Assembly (NCBI RefSeq): GCF_902459585.1
Contig: NZ_CABPSC010000005.1
Coordinates: 186,001-250,000, forward strand
Direction: 5' to 3'
DNA length: 64,000 nucleotides
DNA from: Pandoraea nosoerga
GTDB taxonomy: Bacteria; Pseudomonadota; Gammaproteobacteria; Burkholderiales; Burkholderiaceae
Numbering within the stretch: the first letter of the stretch is position 1; every line of letters begins with the position of its first letter. A program made the translations under genes and the position numbers. Positions 45,653-54,019 of the stretch are shown one piece after another. The notes beneath the pieces were generated by a model, which saw only the letters and a program-made list of their open reading frames with translations, was not told the origin of the DNA and did not search any database.

Positions 45653-46783
45653 TTACCGCGACGAAAGCGGCAAGCCTCGCAGGGTCTCGACGATGGTGTC
45701 GGCCAACGCTCCCGGCGCCACCGCACTGACGTCGGACTCCGTCTGCAACGGTGTTGACTGGCAACGCGGCGTGAGGCGCAAATACGGCGGTTCGGCCTTC
45801 GCGAACAGCGTCACGCTCGGTGTTGACGTGGTGTGGGCCACGTGCATGAGGCCGCCGTCGGCCCCCACGAAAAGCACCGCATTGGCAATCACGCGCTTCG
45901 CGTCGCGCAGCGTCAACTGGCCCGTGAACGACGTCAGTTGCAGATGGACGAACTTCGCCTCCATCAACGCCTTCGCCGCTTCAACGCCATTGCCCGAGCC
46001 CAGCAGGACGACGCCAGTCGGCATGCCGGGCTCGCAGGCCACGTCATAGGCCTGCAGGCACTCGCGCCAATGCGCATAGGTGCGGCGCGGCTCCACCCCG
46101 CCCATGCCGAGCACGATGAACGGCCCTTGCGGCAACTGCCGCGCAATCGCCTCGGGCAGATCCGACTCCTCGCGAAGATACGGCTTGGCCCGCGCGAACA
46201 GTTCGTCGGGCGCCAGACCGAGCGAGAAAACGTCGTTGACCGCCGCCAGGCTGAACTGGGTCTGGTTGCGATCTGGCCCGTGGAAGAATCGGAACAGGCA
46301 TGCGAACGGCAGCGTCGGGAAAAACCTGCGCTTGAGCCGCAGCGTCGGATAGTTGAATTCCTGCAGCACGATCACGTCGTAATCGGCCGCATCGATGCTC
46401 GCCGGATCGTCGAACACCTGACGGAAGATGTCGTCGCCCTCGAACACGGCCTTCAGGCTCGGCGCGATCAGCAGGTCCACCGGCCCCGGGCGCTCTCGCA
46501 ACAGCGCACGACCCGACATATCCATGACGGCGTCGCCCACCGACGCCTTGCCGCCATAGATCCACAAAACCCGCGCGTCCGGCGCGACATGGCGCACCTC
46601 GCGCCTGGCCTGCCCGCTCACGGCGAGCCGCAAACGACGATGCAGATACTTCTTCGCAACGGTGAGCGACGACGTGCGCTGCAGGAATACGTCCGGCTCG
46701 TGGTACACCCATGCATACGGAATGCGGGTGCTCGGTTCGGTAAGGGCGCCCAGTCGGCGGGCAATGAAACGCTGCAGTGCCAT
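45653..46783 (-). CDS. Glycosyltransferase family 9-like protein
   Basis: The product is 376 residues. GGKASVGDAVMDMSGRALLR near residue 76 resembles the start of GT9 (heptosyltransferase) domains, and GADGGLMHVAHTTSTPSVTLFA (split at the Gly-Leu) matches the donor-binding part. It has no signal peptide. Normal GT9 enzymes add heptose to LPS core. Here no LPS genes are near, so its role is open. The 5' start chosen, MALQRF, gives the usual length; the frame is open 12 codons more. Convergent with the alcohol dehydrogenase (43 bp). Confidence 0.82.
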   Translation of the reverse strand: MALQRFIARRLGALTEPSTRIPYAWVYHEPDVFLQRTSSLTVAKKYLHRRLRLAVSGQARREVRHVAPDARVLWIYGGKASVGDAVMDMSGRALLRERPGPVDLLIAPSLKAVFEGDDIFRQVFDDPASIDAADYDVIVLQEFNYPTLRLKRRFFPTLPFACLFRFFHGPDRNQTQFSLAAVNDVFSLGLAPDELFARAKPYLREESDLPEAIARQLPQGPFIVLGMGGVEPRRTYAHWRECLQAYDVACEPGMPTGVVLLGSGNGVEAAKALMEAKFVHLQLTSFTGQLTLRDAKRVIANAVLFVGADGGLMHVAHTTSTPSVTLFAKAEPPYLRLTPRCQSTPLQTESDVSAVAPGALADTIVETLRGLPLSSR

Positions 46784-46931
46784 GGTGGAATCGGTACGGG
46801 TCGGCCGCCGCCCCGGCACGCGCCGGGCGGCAAACGCCGGAAGAACGGGAGTATGCCATGGCTGGATGCCCGTGCCGCAACCGGCACGGCCGCCGGCGGG
46901 GCAGCCCCTGCGGCACCCCGCCGGCGTGGCG

Positions 46932-48602
46932 TCAGATCACCTGAAAACGGTGCGTGCCGTCGCGGCGAAGCTGTTCGACCAGACCGAACTCCCAGTCGAG
47001 ATACGCCTGCATGGCCTCGGCCGCATTGTCCGTGCCCTCGTATGGCCGGCGATAGCGATCGTCGCGCGCGCTGGCCAGACGCGTCTCGCCCGACTCGAGC
47101 GGCAGCCCCGCGTTGATCCAGGCCTGCGTGCCGCCCTCGAGCACGACGATCTCGGCATCGGTCAGCGCTCGCAGATCGTTCGCGGCGAAGCGCGCGAGCA
47201 GACTCGAGCCGCAGGTGAGCACGTAGCGCTGAGCCGGTCCCACCTTGCGCAGCGCCTCGGCAAGGCGCGCGCGAATCACGAACCACGCCCCGGGAATATG
47301 ACGTTTGACGTAATTCACGCCCGACGTGAAGTCGAGCACCGCGATCTGCCCGGGCAATGCCTCTTCCAGCCAACGCGCCAGCAGTGCGGGCGCGACCGTG
47401 GCCACCTCGGGCGCGCTTGGCGTGTGCAGCGGCCATCCACCCTGCGCGCTGCGCGCTTCGGCACCATGCGGCTCAACCACGTACACGGTCCACCCCATTT
47501 GCGCCAGCCAGGACCCGGTCATGTCGGCGCGCACGCCGTCGTCGTCGGCCAGCACGATCCACGCGCCCCGCACCGGCGCCTGATGATCCGTCTCCTGCAC
47601 GAGCTGGCCGCCCGGCGCACTCGCGAAGTCGGGCAGATGCCCCGCGGCATACTCCTCGGGCGTGCGCACGTCGAAGCGGTACACGGTGCGTCCCGGCACG
47701 CCAAGCGAGGGCACATCCTCCAGCGCAATACGTCTGACACCGGCCCGGTCGGCCACGGCGCGCGCGCCCTCGCGCGCGACGGCCAGCGTGGCCTCGCGCA
47801 CGGTCGCGGGGTGACGCCGGTCGGCGCCGCGCTCGAGCGTCTGGCCCGCCAGCGTCCAGCCGATGGTGCCGTTGCGCAGCGCCGCCACCGGGTTCGGCAA
47901 GCCGGCATTGACGAGCGATTGCGTGCCGATAATGCTGCGCGTGCGTCCCGCGCAGTTGACGATCACACGCGTGGCGGGGTCCGGCGCGAGTTCGCGCACG
48001 CGCAGCACCAGTTCGGCGCCGGGTACGCTCGTCGAGCCGGGAATGTTCATGGTCTGGTATTCGTCGAAGCGGCGCGCGTCCACGACGACGACGTCCGCCT
48101 CGGCGTCGAGCAGCGCCTTGACCTCCTGCGCCGAGAGTGACGGCGTATGGCGCAGTCCCTCCACCCACTCGCCGAACGCCTTGCTCGGTACGTTCACGTC
48201 GCGAAACACTTCACCGCCCGCGGCAATCCAGCCGCCCAGGCCGCCCGCGAGTCGATTGACGTCGGTATAGCCAAGCTTGCGCAACGCGGCGGCCGCGCGC
48301 GGCGTGAGGTCTTCGCCGCCGTACTCTCCATAGAGGACAATGCGCGTATCGCGGCGCGGAATGCGCGCCCACGCCTCGATCTCCACTCGCGAGAGCGGCA
48401 GGTTTGCCGCCCACAGCGGATGCGACTGCGCATACGGGTCTTCCTCGCGCACGTCGAGCAGCGCGATCTCCTCACCGGCGAGCAATGCGGCGCGCACGTC
48501 GTGATAGGTCAGCTCGGGAAGGGTCACCCCGGAAAAGTTCGTCTCGGCATGCCGGACGTCGTCGGCCGTCTGCGACGGCACATCGTTCGAATGAGAAGAC
48601 AC
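46932..48602 (-). CDS. Four-domain rhodanese-like protein
   Basis: A 556-residue protein with four rhodanese-like domains at about 28-135, 155-255, 290-400 and 405-505. Only two active-site cysteines are present: Cys217 in VIVNCAGRTRS (domain 2) and Cys464 in VLTCGSSLL (domain 4). Domain 1 has LYGEYGG and domain 3 LADDDGV where the cysteine should be, so they are catalytically dead. The protein would transfer sulfane sulfur between thiols or to cyanide. It lies in one strand group with a thiol dioxygenase, 155 bp behind. The GTG start is favoured because the longer frame looks non-coding and AAGGAA precedes the GTG. Confidence 0.88.
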   Translation of the reverse strand: MSSHSNDVPSQTADDVRHAETNFSGVTLPELTYHDVRAALLAGEEIALLDVREEDPYAQSHPLWAANLPLSRVEIEAWARIPRRDTRIVLYGEYGGEDLTPRAAAALRKLGYTDVNRLAGGLGGWIAAGGEVFRDVNVPSKAFGEWVEGLRHTPSLSAQEVKALLDAEADVVVVDARRFDEYQTMNIPGSTSVPGAELVLRVRELAPDPATRVIVNCAGRTRSIIGTQSLVNAGLPNPVAALRNGTIGWTLAGQTLERGADRRHPATVREATLAVAREGARAVADRAGVRRIALEDVPSLGVPGRTVYRFDVRTPEEYAAGHLPDFASAPGGQLVQETDHQAPVRGAWIVLADDDGVRADMTGSWLAQMGWTVYVVEPHGAEARSAQGGWPLHTPSAPEVATVAPALLARWLEEALPGQIAVLDFTSGVNYVKRHIPGAWFVIRARLAEALRKVGPAQRYVLTCGSSLLARFAANDLRALTDAEIVVLEGGTQAWINAGLPLESGETRLASARDDRYRRPYEGTDNAAEAMQAYLDWEFGLVEQLRRDGTHRFQVI

Positions 48603-48757
48603 GGTGGTTCCTTGAATTCGAAACTTCGAAAGTTCGCAAAGTCGTGCGCAAGCGGATCGGCCATGCACCGAGGGCCGCGCGCGAAGGGCCATTGTGGCAG
48701 AAGCGGCCGGCGCACGCGCAGTGCCTCATGGTGCGCCGCGGCAAGCCGCATGCGGGC

Positions 48758-49426
48758 TCAGGCACGCTGCGCCGCACACCCCCACGGGTTGGGCAGATGG
48801 GCATTGGCATAGCCGGAGACGAAGCCGTGGCGCTCGCCGGTCTCGGAGTACACGCTGCGATGGACGGCGCCGATGTTCGCGCCGTACACGTGAATGCTCA
48901 CGGACACGCGATCGTCGAACGCGTTGCTCACACGGTGAATGTCACCCAGGCGAGGCGAAAGCACCTCCACATCGCCCGGCGCGAGCCGCACCGGCTCGCC
49001 GGCGACCACCGGAACACCGCCGGCATCGAGCACGTAAGGCTGGGAGTCCTCCGCGCCGCGCAACATGCCGATCAGCCCCCACACGGTGTGATCGTGTATC
49101 GGTGTGCGCTGTCCCGGCCCCCACACGAAGCTCACGATACAAAAGCGCTGCGCCGAGTCGCAATGCAGCAGATATTGCTGGTAATGCTCGGGATGGGCCT
49201 GTGCGAAGGGCGCCGGCAGCCAGTCGTCGCGCGCGACGAGCTGGGCAAGCAGTCCCGCGCCTTCTTCGAGCAGCGTGCTCTCGTGCGGACGGCGCTCCAG
49301 CAGCCGCGAAAACGCGGCGACGAAGGTGCGCAACGGATCGAGCGCATCGTAATCGCGCCTGGACAGGTCATGCCGGGCCGTGGCGGATGCCACGTCGCAC
49401 GGTGCTGCGGTGATGCCAACGGTCAT
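48758..49426 (-). CDS. Thiol dioxygenase (cysteine / 3-mercaptopropionate dioxygenase family)
   Basis: The product is 222 residues, a cupin. The iron ligands are His111 and His113 (TPIHDHTVWG) and His164 (GDIHRVSN). It oxidises a thiol to a sulfinic acid. In cysteine dioxygenase an Arg (R60 in mammals) binds the carboxylate; here the aligned position is Gln84 (HYQQYLL), as in Gln-type 3-mercaptopropionate dioxygenases. The Cys of the mammalian Cys-Tyr cofactor is also absent (SFVWGPG). So 3-mercaptopropionate is a good candidate substrate. The stop/start overlaps by 4 bp with the preceding flavoenzyme. Confidence 0.9.
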   Translation of the reverse strand: MTVGITAAPCDVASATARHDLSRRDYDALDPLRTFVAAFSRLLERRPHESTLLEEGAGLLAQLVARDDWLPAPFAQAHPEHYQQYLLHCDSAQRFCIVSFVWGPGQRTPIHDHTVWGLIGMLRGAEDSQPYVLDAGGVPVVAGEPVRLAPGDVEVLSPRLGDIHRVSNAFDDRVSVSIHVYGANIGAVHRSVYSETGERHGFVSGYANAHLPNPWGCAAQRA

Positions 49427-50643
49427 ACGGATTCCTGAAAAGCAGCGAGCGCGCGCCGGCCGGCCGCGCCCAGAATGGTGTCGTTCTGCGGCGTGTGGAT
49501 GCGGCTGCACAGCACGTCGCGATGGTGGCGCTCGAGCGGATTGTGGCGCGACAGGCCGTGATTGCCGGAGAGCTGCAACGCCAGTTCGAGCGCCCGAATG
49601 GCATTGCCCGTGACGGTGAACTTGAGCGCGCCGCTGGCGATGTCGTCATCGGGCTGGCCCGCATCGGCTGCGGCGGCAGCGGCGTCGAGCAGGCGCTGAT
49701 TGACGTGCAGCAGCGTGGCGATCTCGCCCACCGTCTCCTGCACGCGCGCCACGCTCGCCAGTGGCGCGCCGAGATTGCCGGGCACCCGTGTGTTGAGAAA
49801 CGCGACGAGCCAATCGAGGCCGGCGCGCGCCACGGCGTCATAAAGCGTGCCGAGCAGCACGCTCATCCACGCCTGTTGCTCGATGTGCGCATCGTTGTCG
49901 CGCTGGCCGGTGCCGGCGGGCGCCCACTCGTGCAGCGGGCGGATGTCCACGGCATTGCCGAACGGCAGGTCGATGTCCTCGAGAATCACTTCGTGACTGC
50001 CCGACGCACGCAGCCCCAGATGGTCCCAGTTCGGCACGACGCGAATGCCGGGGCGATCCGGTCTTTCGCGCGAACCGTCCGGCCGCGGCACCAGGAACAC
50101 GCCGACGCGCGGCTCCGGCTCGTCGGTGCGCGCCCACACGGACAGCCAGCGCAGCGCCGGAATGCCCGTGCAGTAGAGCTTGCGCCCGGACAGTCGCCAG
50201 CCCGACGCCGTGCGCCGCGCCACGGTCGACGGCAAGCCGCCGCGCGCGGGGGTGCCCAGCTCGGGCTCCACGCGCAGGGCATTGATGAGCGCTCCGTCGC
50301 GCACGGCGCTCTCGAACACCTCGCGCCGCTGCGCCTCGGGCCAGCGGGTGCCCTCGCGCGCGAGCGAGCGGTGCTGCAGGTACGTCATCGTGAGCACGAG
50401 GGCCGTTGCCGACTCGCCGGCCGCCACGGCCGCGACGATACGCCGCGCAGTCGCCAGCCCGGCCCCGCCGCCACCGAACGCTCGCGGCACCACTTCGGCG
50501 ATCAGGCCGTGGCGATGCAGCAACGCGAAATTCTCGAACGGGAAGCGCGCGTCGCGATCGAGCGCCGCCGCGCCTTCGGCGAGCGCTCGAGTGATGGGCG
50601 CGAGCAAGGCGTCGAGCGGGTTGAGCGGGTCGGGAGGACACAT
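49423..50643 (-). CDS. Acyl-CoA dehydrogenase-fold flavoenzyme (DszC/SfnB-like)
   Basis: The product is 406 residues. Acyl-CoA dehydrogenase domains in order: N-terminal helices, middle beta part with NWDHLGLRASGSHEVILEDI, and C-terminal four-helix bundle ending HGLSRHNPLERHHRDVLCSR. The general base Glu of true acyl-CoA dehydrogenases is not evident; the last motif resembles FMNH2-dependent monooxygenases (DszC, SfnB) that act in sulfur starvation. Alternatively it is a desulfinase-like ACAD. Coupled to the thiol dioxygenase by a 4-bp overlap. Start is uncertain; an upstream ATG (50700) exists. Confidence 0.85.
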   Translation of the reverse strand: MCPPDPLNPLDALLAPITRALAEGAAALDRDARFPFENFALLHRHGLIAEVVPRAFGGGGAGLATARRIVAAVAAGESATALVLTMTYLQHRSLAREGTRWPEAQRREVFESAVRDGALINALRVEPELGTPARGGLPSTVARRTASGWRLSGRKLYCTGIPALRWLSVWARTDEPEPRVGVFLVPRPDGSRERPDRPGIRVVPNWDHLGLRASGSHEVILEDIDLPFGNAVDIRPLHEWAPAGTGQRDNDAHIEQQAWMSVLLGTLYDAVARAGLDWLVAFLNTRVPGNLGAPLASVARVQETVGEIATLLHVNQRLLDAAAAAADAGQPDDDIASGALKFTVTGNAIRALELALQLSGNHGLSRHNPLERHHRDVLCSRIHTPQNDTILGAAGRRALAAFQESV

Positions 50644-50741
50644 GATCGGGAATAAGCAAATACGCGCCAGGCGCAATGCGCCGGATTTCGCAACGTTCAT
50701 AGCGTAAGGTGCGGCGCGCGTTCGCCCAACCATCCATATCG

Positions 50742-50766
50742 AATAATCTTTGCGAAAATGATTATT
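50742..50766. promoter_or_regulatory. Inverted repeat between the divergent sulfur operons
   Basis: AATAATC-N11-GATTATT in an AT-rich 250-bp region between the flavoenzyme and the LLM monooxygenase. The size fits a LysR-type (CysB/SsuR-like) or dimeric regulator. No regulator gene is adjacent, so control may be by a general sulfur regulator. Confidence 0.5.
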
Positions 50767-50893
50767 TAACGGCCGAAGATTGTTTGCGTAGGCTCACTCC
50801 CGTTCACCGTCTGTTCCGATCGATGGGCGTGTAGCGCAAACCGACCCACGTCGCCGTGCACGCGTCCCTTATCCCACATCAAGGAGAGCGTTC

Positions 50894-51991
50894 ATGAGCG
50901 TCGAGATCATCGGCATGATCCAGAGCAGCAAGCAGTCCGAAATACATCCGCAGAAAGGTCCGGTCGTCGACCGCGACTACGTTCGCAACTTCGCCCGCGC
51001 TCACGAGCAGTCCGGTTTCGACCGCATTCTCGTGCCGCACCACTCCACGAGCCCGTCGGCCACGCTCACGATCGCCTATGCGTCGACCGTGACCGAGAAC
51101 ATCCACTTCATGCTCGCCCACCGTCCCGGCTTCGTCGCGCCGACGCTGGCCGCGCGCCAGATCGCGACCCTCGATCAATTCAGCGGCGGGCGTCTGGGCG
51201 TGCACTTCATCTCTGGCGGCTCCGACGCCGAACAGGCACGCGACGGCGATTTTCTCTCGCACGACGAGCGCTACGCGCGCACCGACGAATACCTCGGCAT
51301 CCTGCGTCGCATCTGGACCGAGGACGAGCCGTTCGATCACGACGGCAAGTACTACCGATTCAAGCAGGGCTTCTCGGAGGTCAAGCCGGTGCAGCAGCCG
51401 CACGTGCCGATCTTCTTCGGCGGCGCGTCGCAAGCCGCGCTCGAAGTCGCGGGCAAGCATGCCGATATCTACGCGCTGTGGGGTGAGTCACTCGACCAGG
51501 TGCGCGAACTCACGACGCGCGTGCGCGCCGCGGCCGCCGTGCACGGCCGCGCGCCGCGCTTCTCGGTGTCGTTCCGCCCGATCCTCGCCGAGACCGAGGA
51601 AAAGGCCTGGGCGCGCGCCGACCAGATCCTCGCGCAGGCGAAGGCCATTCGCGAAGCCGCCGGGCTGCCGCAAGGCTCGGCCCTGCAGAGCGAAGGCGCG
51701 CGCCGCCTGCTCGCCGCCGCCGACAAGGGCGCGCGTCTGGACAAGGTGCTGTGGACGGAGATCGCCAAGCTCATCGGCGGACGATCGAACTCGACGGCGC
51801 TCGTCGGCACGCCCGAACAGGTTGCCGACGCCCTGCTCGACTACTACGACCTCGGCGTGAGCACGTTCCTCATCCGCGGCTTCGATCCGCTGGGCGACGC
51901 AATCGACTACGGTCGCGAGCTGATCCCGCGCGTGCGTGCGCTGGTCGCCGAGCGCGATCGCCAGAACGCCGCGGCGCGCCGCGCCGCATAA
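50894..51991 (+). CDS. LLM-class FMNH2-dependent monooxygenase (SsuD-like)
   Basis: The product is 365 residues, the length of alkanesulfonate monooxygenases. GFDRILVPHHSTSPSATLTIAYA, FMLAHRPGFVAPTLAARQIA and FISGGSDAEQARDGDFLSHDERYARTDEYL, read in parts, are strongly SsuD-like. The enzyme would cleave a C-S bond of a sulfonate and release sulfite, using FMNH2 from a reductase. No SsuE-type reductase gene is in the window. First gene of the rightward operon; ribosome site AAGGAGAGCG. Confidence 0.92.
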   Translation: MSVEIIGMIQSSKQSEIHPQKGPVVDRDYVRNFARAHEQSGFDRILVPHHSTSPSATLTIAYASTVTENIHFMLAHRPGFVAPTLAARQIATLDQFSGGRLGVHFISGGSDAEQARDGDFLSHDERYARTDEYLGILRRIWTEDEPFDHDGKYYRFKQGFSEVKPVQQPHVPIFFGGASQAALEVAGKHADIYALWGESLDQVRELTTRVRAAAAVHGRAPRFSVSFRPILAETEEKAWARADQILAQAKAIREAAGLPQGSALQSEGARRLLAAADKGARLDKVLWTEIAKLIGGRSNSTALVGTPEQVADALLDYYDLGVSTFLIRGFDPLGDAIDYGRELIPRVRALVAERDRQNAAARRAA

Positions 51992-52025
51992 GTCCCGGCC
52001 CCTTCGCTTCCCAGGAGAATCCGAC

Positions 52026-52913
52026 ATGGCCGCCGTACTGCCCATCGACACGCAAACGCCCACCGCGAGCGCCCCGAGCGCGCCGCAGCCGACGCGCACC
52101 ACGCCGAGCGGGCTCGTGCTCAACGCCGCGCCGCAGCAACGCTTCTGGTTCGACCCGCCGCCGGTGCGCACCGACGTGATCGCCGAGCGCCGCCACCGCC
52201 AGACGCGTCTGGCCGCCGCCTTTCGCATCTTCGCGCGCCACGGCTTCGACCTCGGTCTCGCCGGACACATCACCGCACGCGACCCCGAGCTGACCGATCA
52301 CTTCTGGGTCAATCCGCTTGGCGTGCACTTCTCGCGCATCAAGGTCTCCGACCTGCTGCTCGTGAACAGCAAGGGCGAGACGGTCGTGGGCGACAGGCCG
52401 CTCAACAAGGCCGCCTTCGCGATTCACGCGGCGATCCACGAAGCGCATCCGCATCTCGTGGCCGCGGCGCACACGCATTCGACCTACGGCAAGGCGTGGT
52501 CCACGCTGGGCCGCACGCTCGATCCGCTCACGCAGGACTCGTGCGGCTTCTTCGAGGATCACGCGCTGTTCGACGACTTCACCGGCATGGTGGTCGACGA
52601 CAGCGAAGGCCAGCGTATCGCGAACGCGCTGCGCAAGCCCGACGGCAGCGGCACCGTGAAGGGCGCGATCCTGAAGAACCACGGCATTCTCACCGCGGGT
52701 CCGACCGTGGAAGCGGCCGCGTGGTGGTACATCGCGCTGGAGAACGCCGCGCACACGCAGTTGCTCGCCGAAGCCGCCGGCAAGCCGCAACCCATCGACG
52801 AGACCACCGCGCGCCACACGCACAGCCAGGTCGGCGGGCCCGAGGGCGCGTTGTACTCGTTCGAGAGTCTGTACGAAGGGCTCGTCGAGGCCGAGCCCGA
52901 TCTGCTCGACTGA
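52026..52913 (+). CDS. Class II aldolase/adducin family protein
   Basis: The product is 295 residues. The metal site is seen in AAAHTHSTYGKAW and at LKNHGILTAGPTVEAAAWWY, the usual zinc His trio, and the phosphate-like pocket in GLAGHITARDPELTDHFWVN (an aldolase II start). About 45 N-terminal residues are Thr/Pro-rich and look disordered. It lies directly after the LLM monooxygenase (34 bp). Class II aldolase proteins next to sulfonate enzymes might process the aldehyde or the C3 product; no firm function. Confidence 0.88.
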   Translation: MAAVLPIDTQTPTASAPSAPQPTRTTPSGLVLNAAPQQRFWFDPPPVRTDVIAERRHRQTRLAAAFRIFARHGFDLGLAGHITARDPELTDHFWVNPLGVHFSRIKVSDLLLVNSKGETVVGDRPLNKAAFAIHAAIHEAHPHLVAAAHTHSTYGKAWSTLGRTLDPLTQDSCGFFEDHALFDDFTGMVVDDSEGQRIANALRKPDGSGTVKGAILKNHGILTAGPTVEAAAWWYIALENAAHTQLLAEAAGKPQPIDETTARHTHSQVGGPEGALYSFESLYEGLVEAEPDLLD

Positions 52914-52956
52914 ACGGCCGTCCCACCATCATCAAAAATCCAGGGGAGTCGTACCC

Positions 52957-54012
52957 ATGAAGTTCCGCCACACCGCCAAGTCGTCCCACATCGCGCCGGG
53001 CAGCACGAGCGCGCAGGACATTCACACCGGGCGCCGCAAGGCGCTGCGCGCGGGTGCCGCCGCCGCCCTCGCCGCGCCCGCGTTGCTGCTGGGCCGACGC
53101 GCCTGGTCGCAACCGCGCAAGCTCACTTTCGCGTGGAATCAGAACTCGTTCTGCCTCACGCCGATCGTGGCCGCGCAGGAGCGTGGGTTCTTCGAGAAGA
53201 ACGGTCTGCAGGTCGATCTGATCAACTACAGCGGCTCGACCGATCAGTTGCTCGAGTCGATCGCCACGGGCAAGGCCGACGCCGCCGTGGGCATGATCCA
53301 CCGCTGGCTCAAGCCGCTCGAAGCCGGCTTCGACGTGAAGATCATTGGCAGCTCGCACGGCGGCTGCGTGCGCCTGCTTGGCGCGAAGGCCGCCGGCGTG
53401 AGCACGCTCGCGTCGCTCAAGGGCAAGACCATCGGCGTGTCGGACCTCGCCGCGCCCGGCAAGCACTTCTTCCAGATCCTGCTCTCCAAGCATGGCATCG
53501 ACGCCGATCGCGACGTCACGTGGCGCCAGTACCCGGCCGACCTGCTCGGCGTCGCCGTCGACAAGGGCGAGATTCAGGCCATCGCCGACGGCGACCCGAA
53601 CCTGTACCTGCTGGAAAAACGCACCAACGGCGCCTACGTGGAGCTGGCGACGAACCTTACCGGCGAGTACGCGCGCAAGGTGTGCTGCGTGATCGGCGCG
53701 CGCGGCGAACTGGTACGCAACGACCGGGCGGCGGCCAGCGCGCTCGCACGCTCGATCGTGCAGGCGACCGACTTCGTCAACGAGAACCCGAACGAGGCGG
53801 CGAAGATCTTCGCCAAGTACTCGCCGAAGATCAGCCCGGAGGATCTGCGCAAGCTCTACGCGACCCTCACCTACACCCATCATCCGACCGGCGTGGACCT
53901 GCGCGACGAGATCGCATTCTTCGCCGACGATTTCCGCCGCATCGGCGTGCTCAAGAAAACGACCGATCCGCAGAAACTGGCGCAACACGTCTACGCCAAC
54001 GTCCTGGGATAA
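52957..54012 (+). CDS. ABC transporter substrate-binding protein (SsuA/TauA type)
   Basis: The product is 351 residues. A twin-arginine-like signal (RRKALRAGAAAALAAPALLL, residues 26-45) precedes the cleavage region near residue 51. The mature protein is of the NMT1/TauA group: FFEKNGLQVDLINYSGSTDQ and LASLKGKTIGVSDLAAPGKH. It should capture an aliphatic sulfonate or related organosulfur compound in the periplasm and deliver it to the two following genes. Ribosome site GGGGAGTCG. Confidence 0.92.
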   Translation: MKFRHTAKSSHIAPGSTSAQDIHTGRRKALRAGAAAALAAPALLLGRRAWSQPRKLTFAWNQNSFCLTPIVAAQERGFFEKNGLQVDLINYSGSTDQLLESIATGKADAAVGMIHRWLKPLEAGFDVKIIGSSHGGCVRLLGAKAAGVSTLASLKGKTIGVSDLAAPGKHFFQILLSKHGIDADRDVTWRQYPADLLGVAVDKGEIQAIADGDPNLYLLEKRTNGAYVELATNLTGEYARKVCCVIGARGELVRNDRAAASALARSIVQATDFVNENPNEAAKIFAKYSPKISPEDLRKLYATLTYTHHPTGVDLRDEIAFFADDFRRIGVLKKTTDPQKLAQHVYANVLG

Positions 54013-54019
54013 AACGACC

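Noticed and set aside
48758-49426. Plain L-cysteine dioxygenase label
   Set aside because: The carboxylate-binding Arg is replaced by Gln and the Cys-Tyr cofactor residue is missing, so the wider thiol dioxygenase name is safer.
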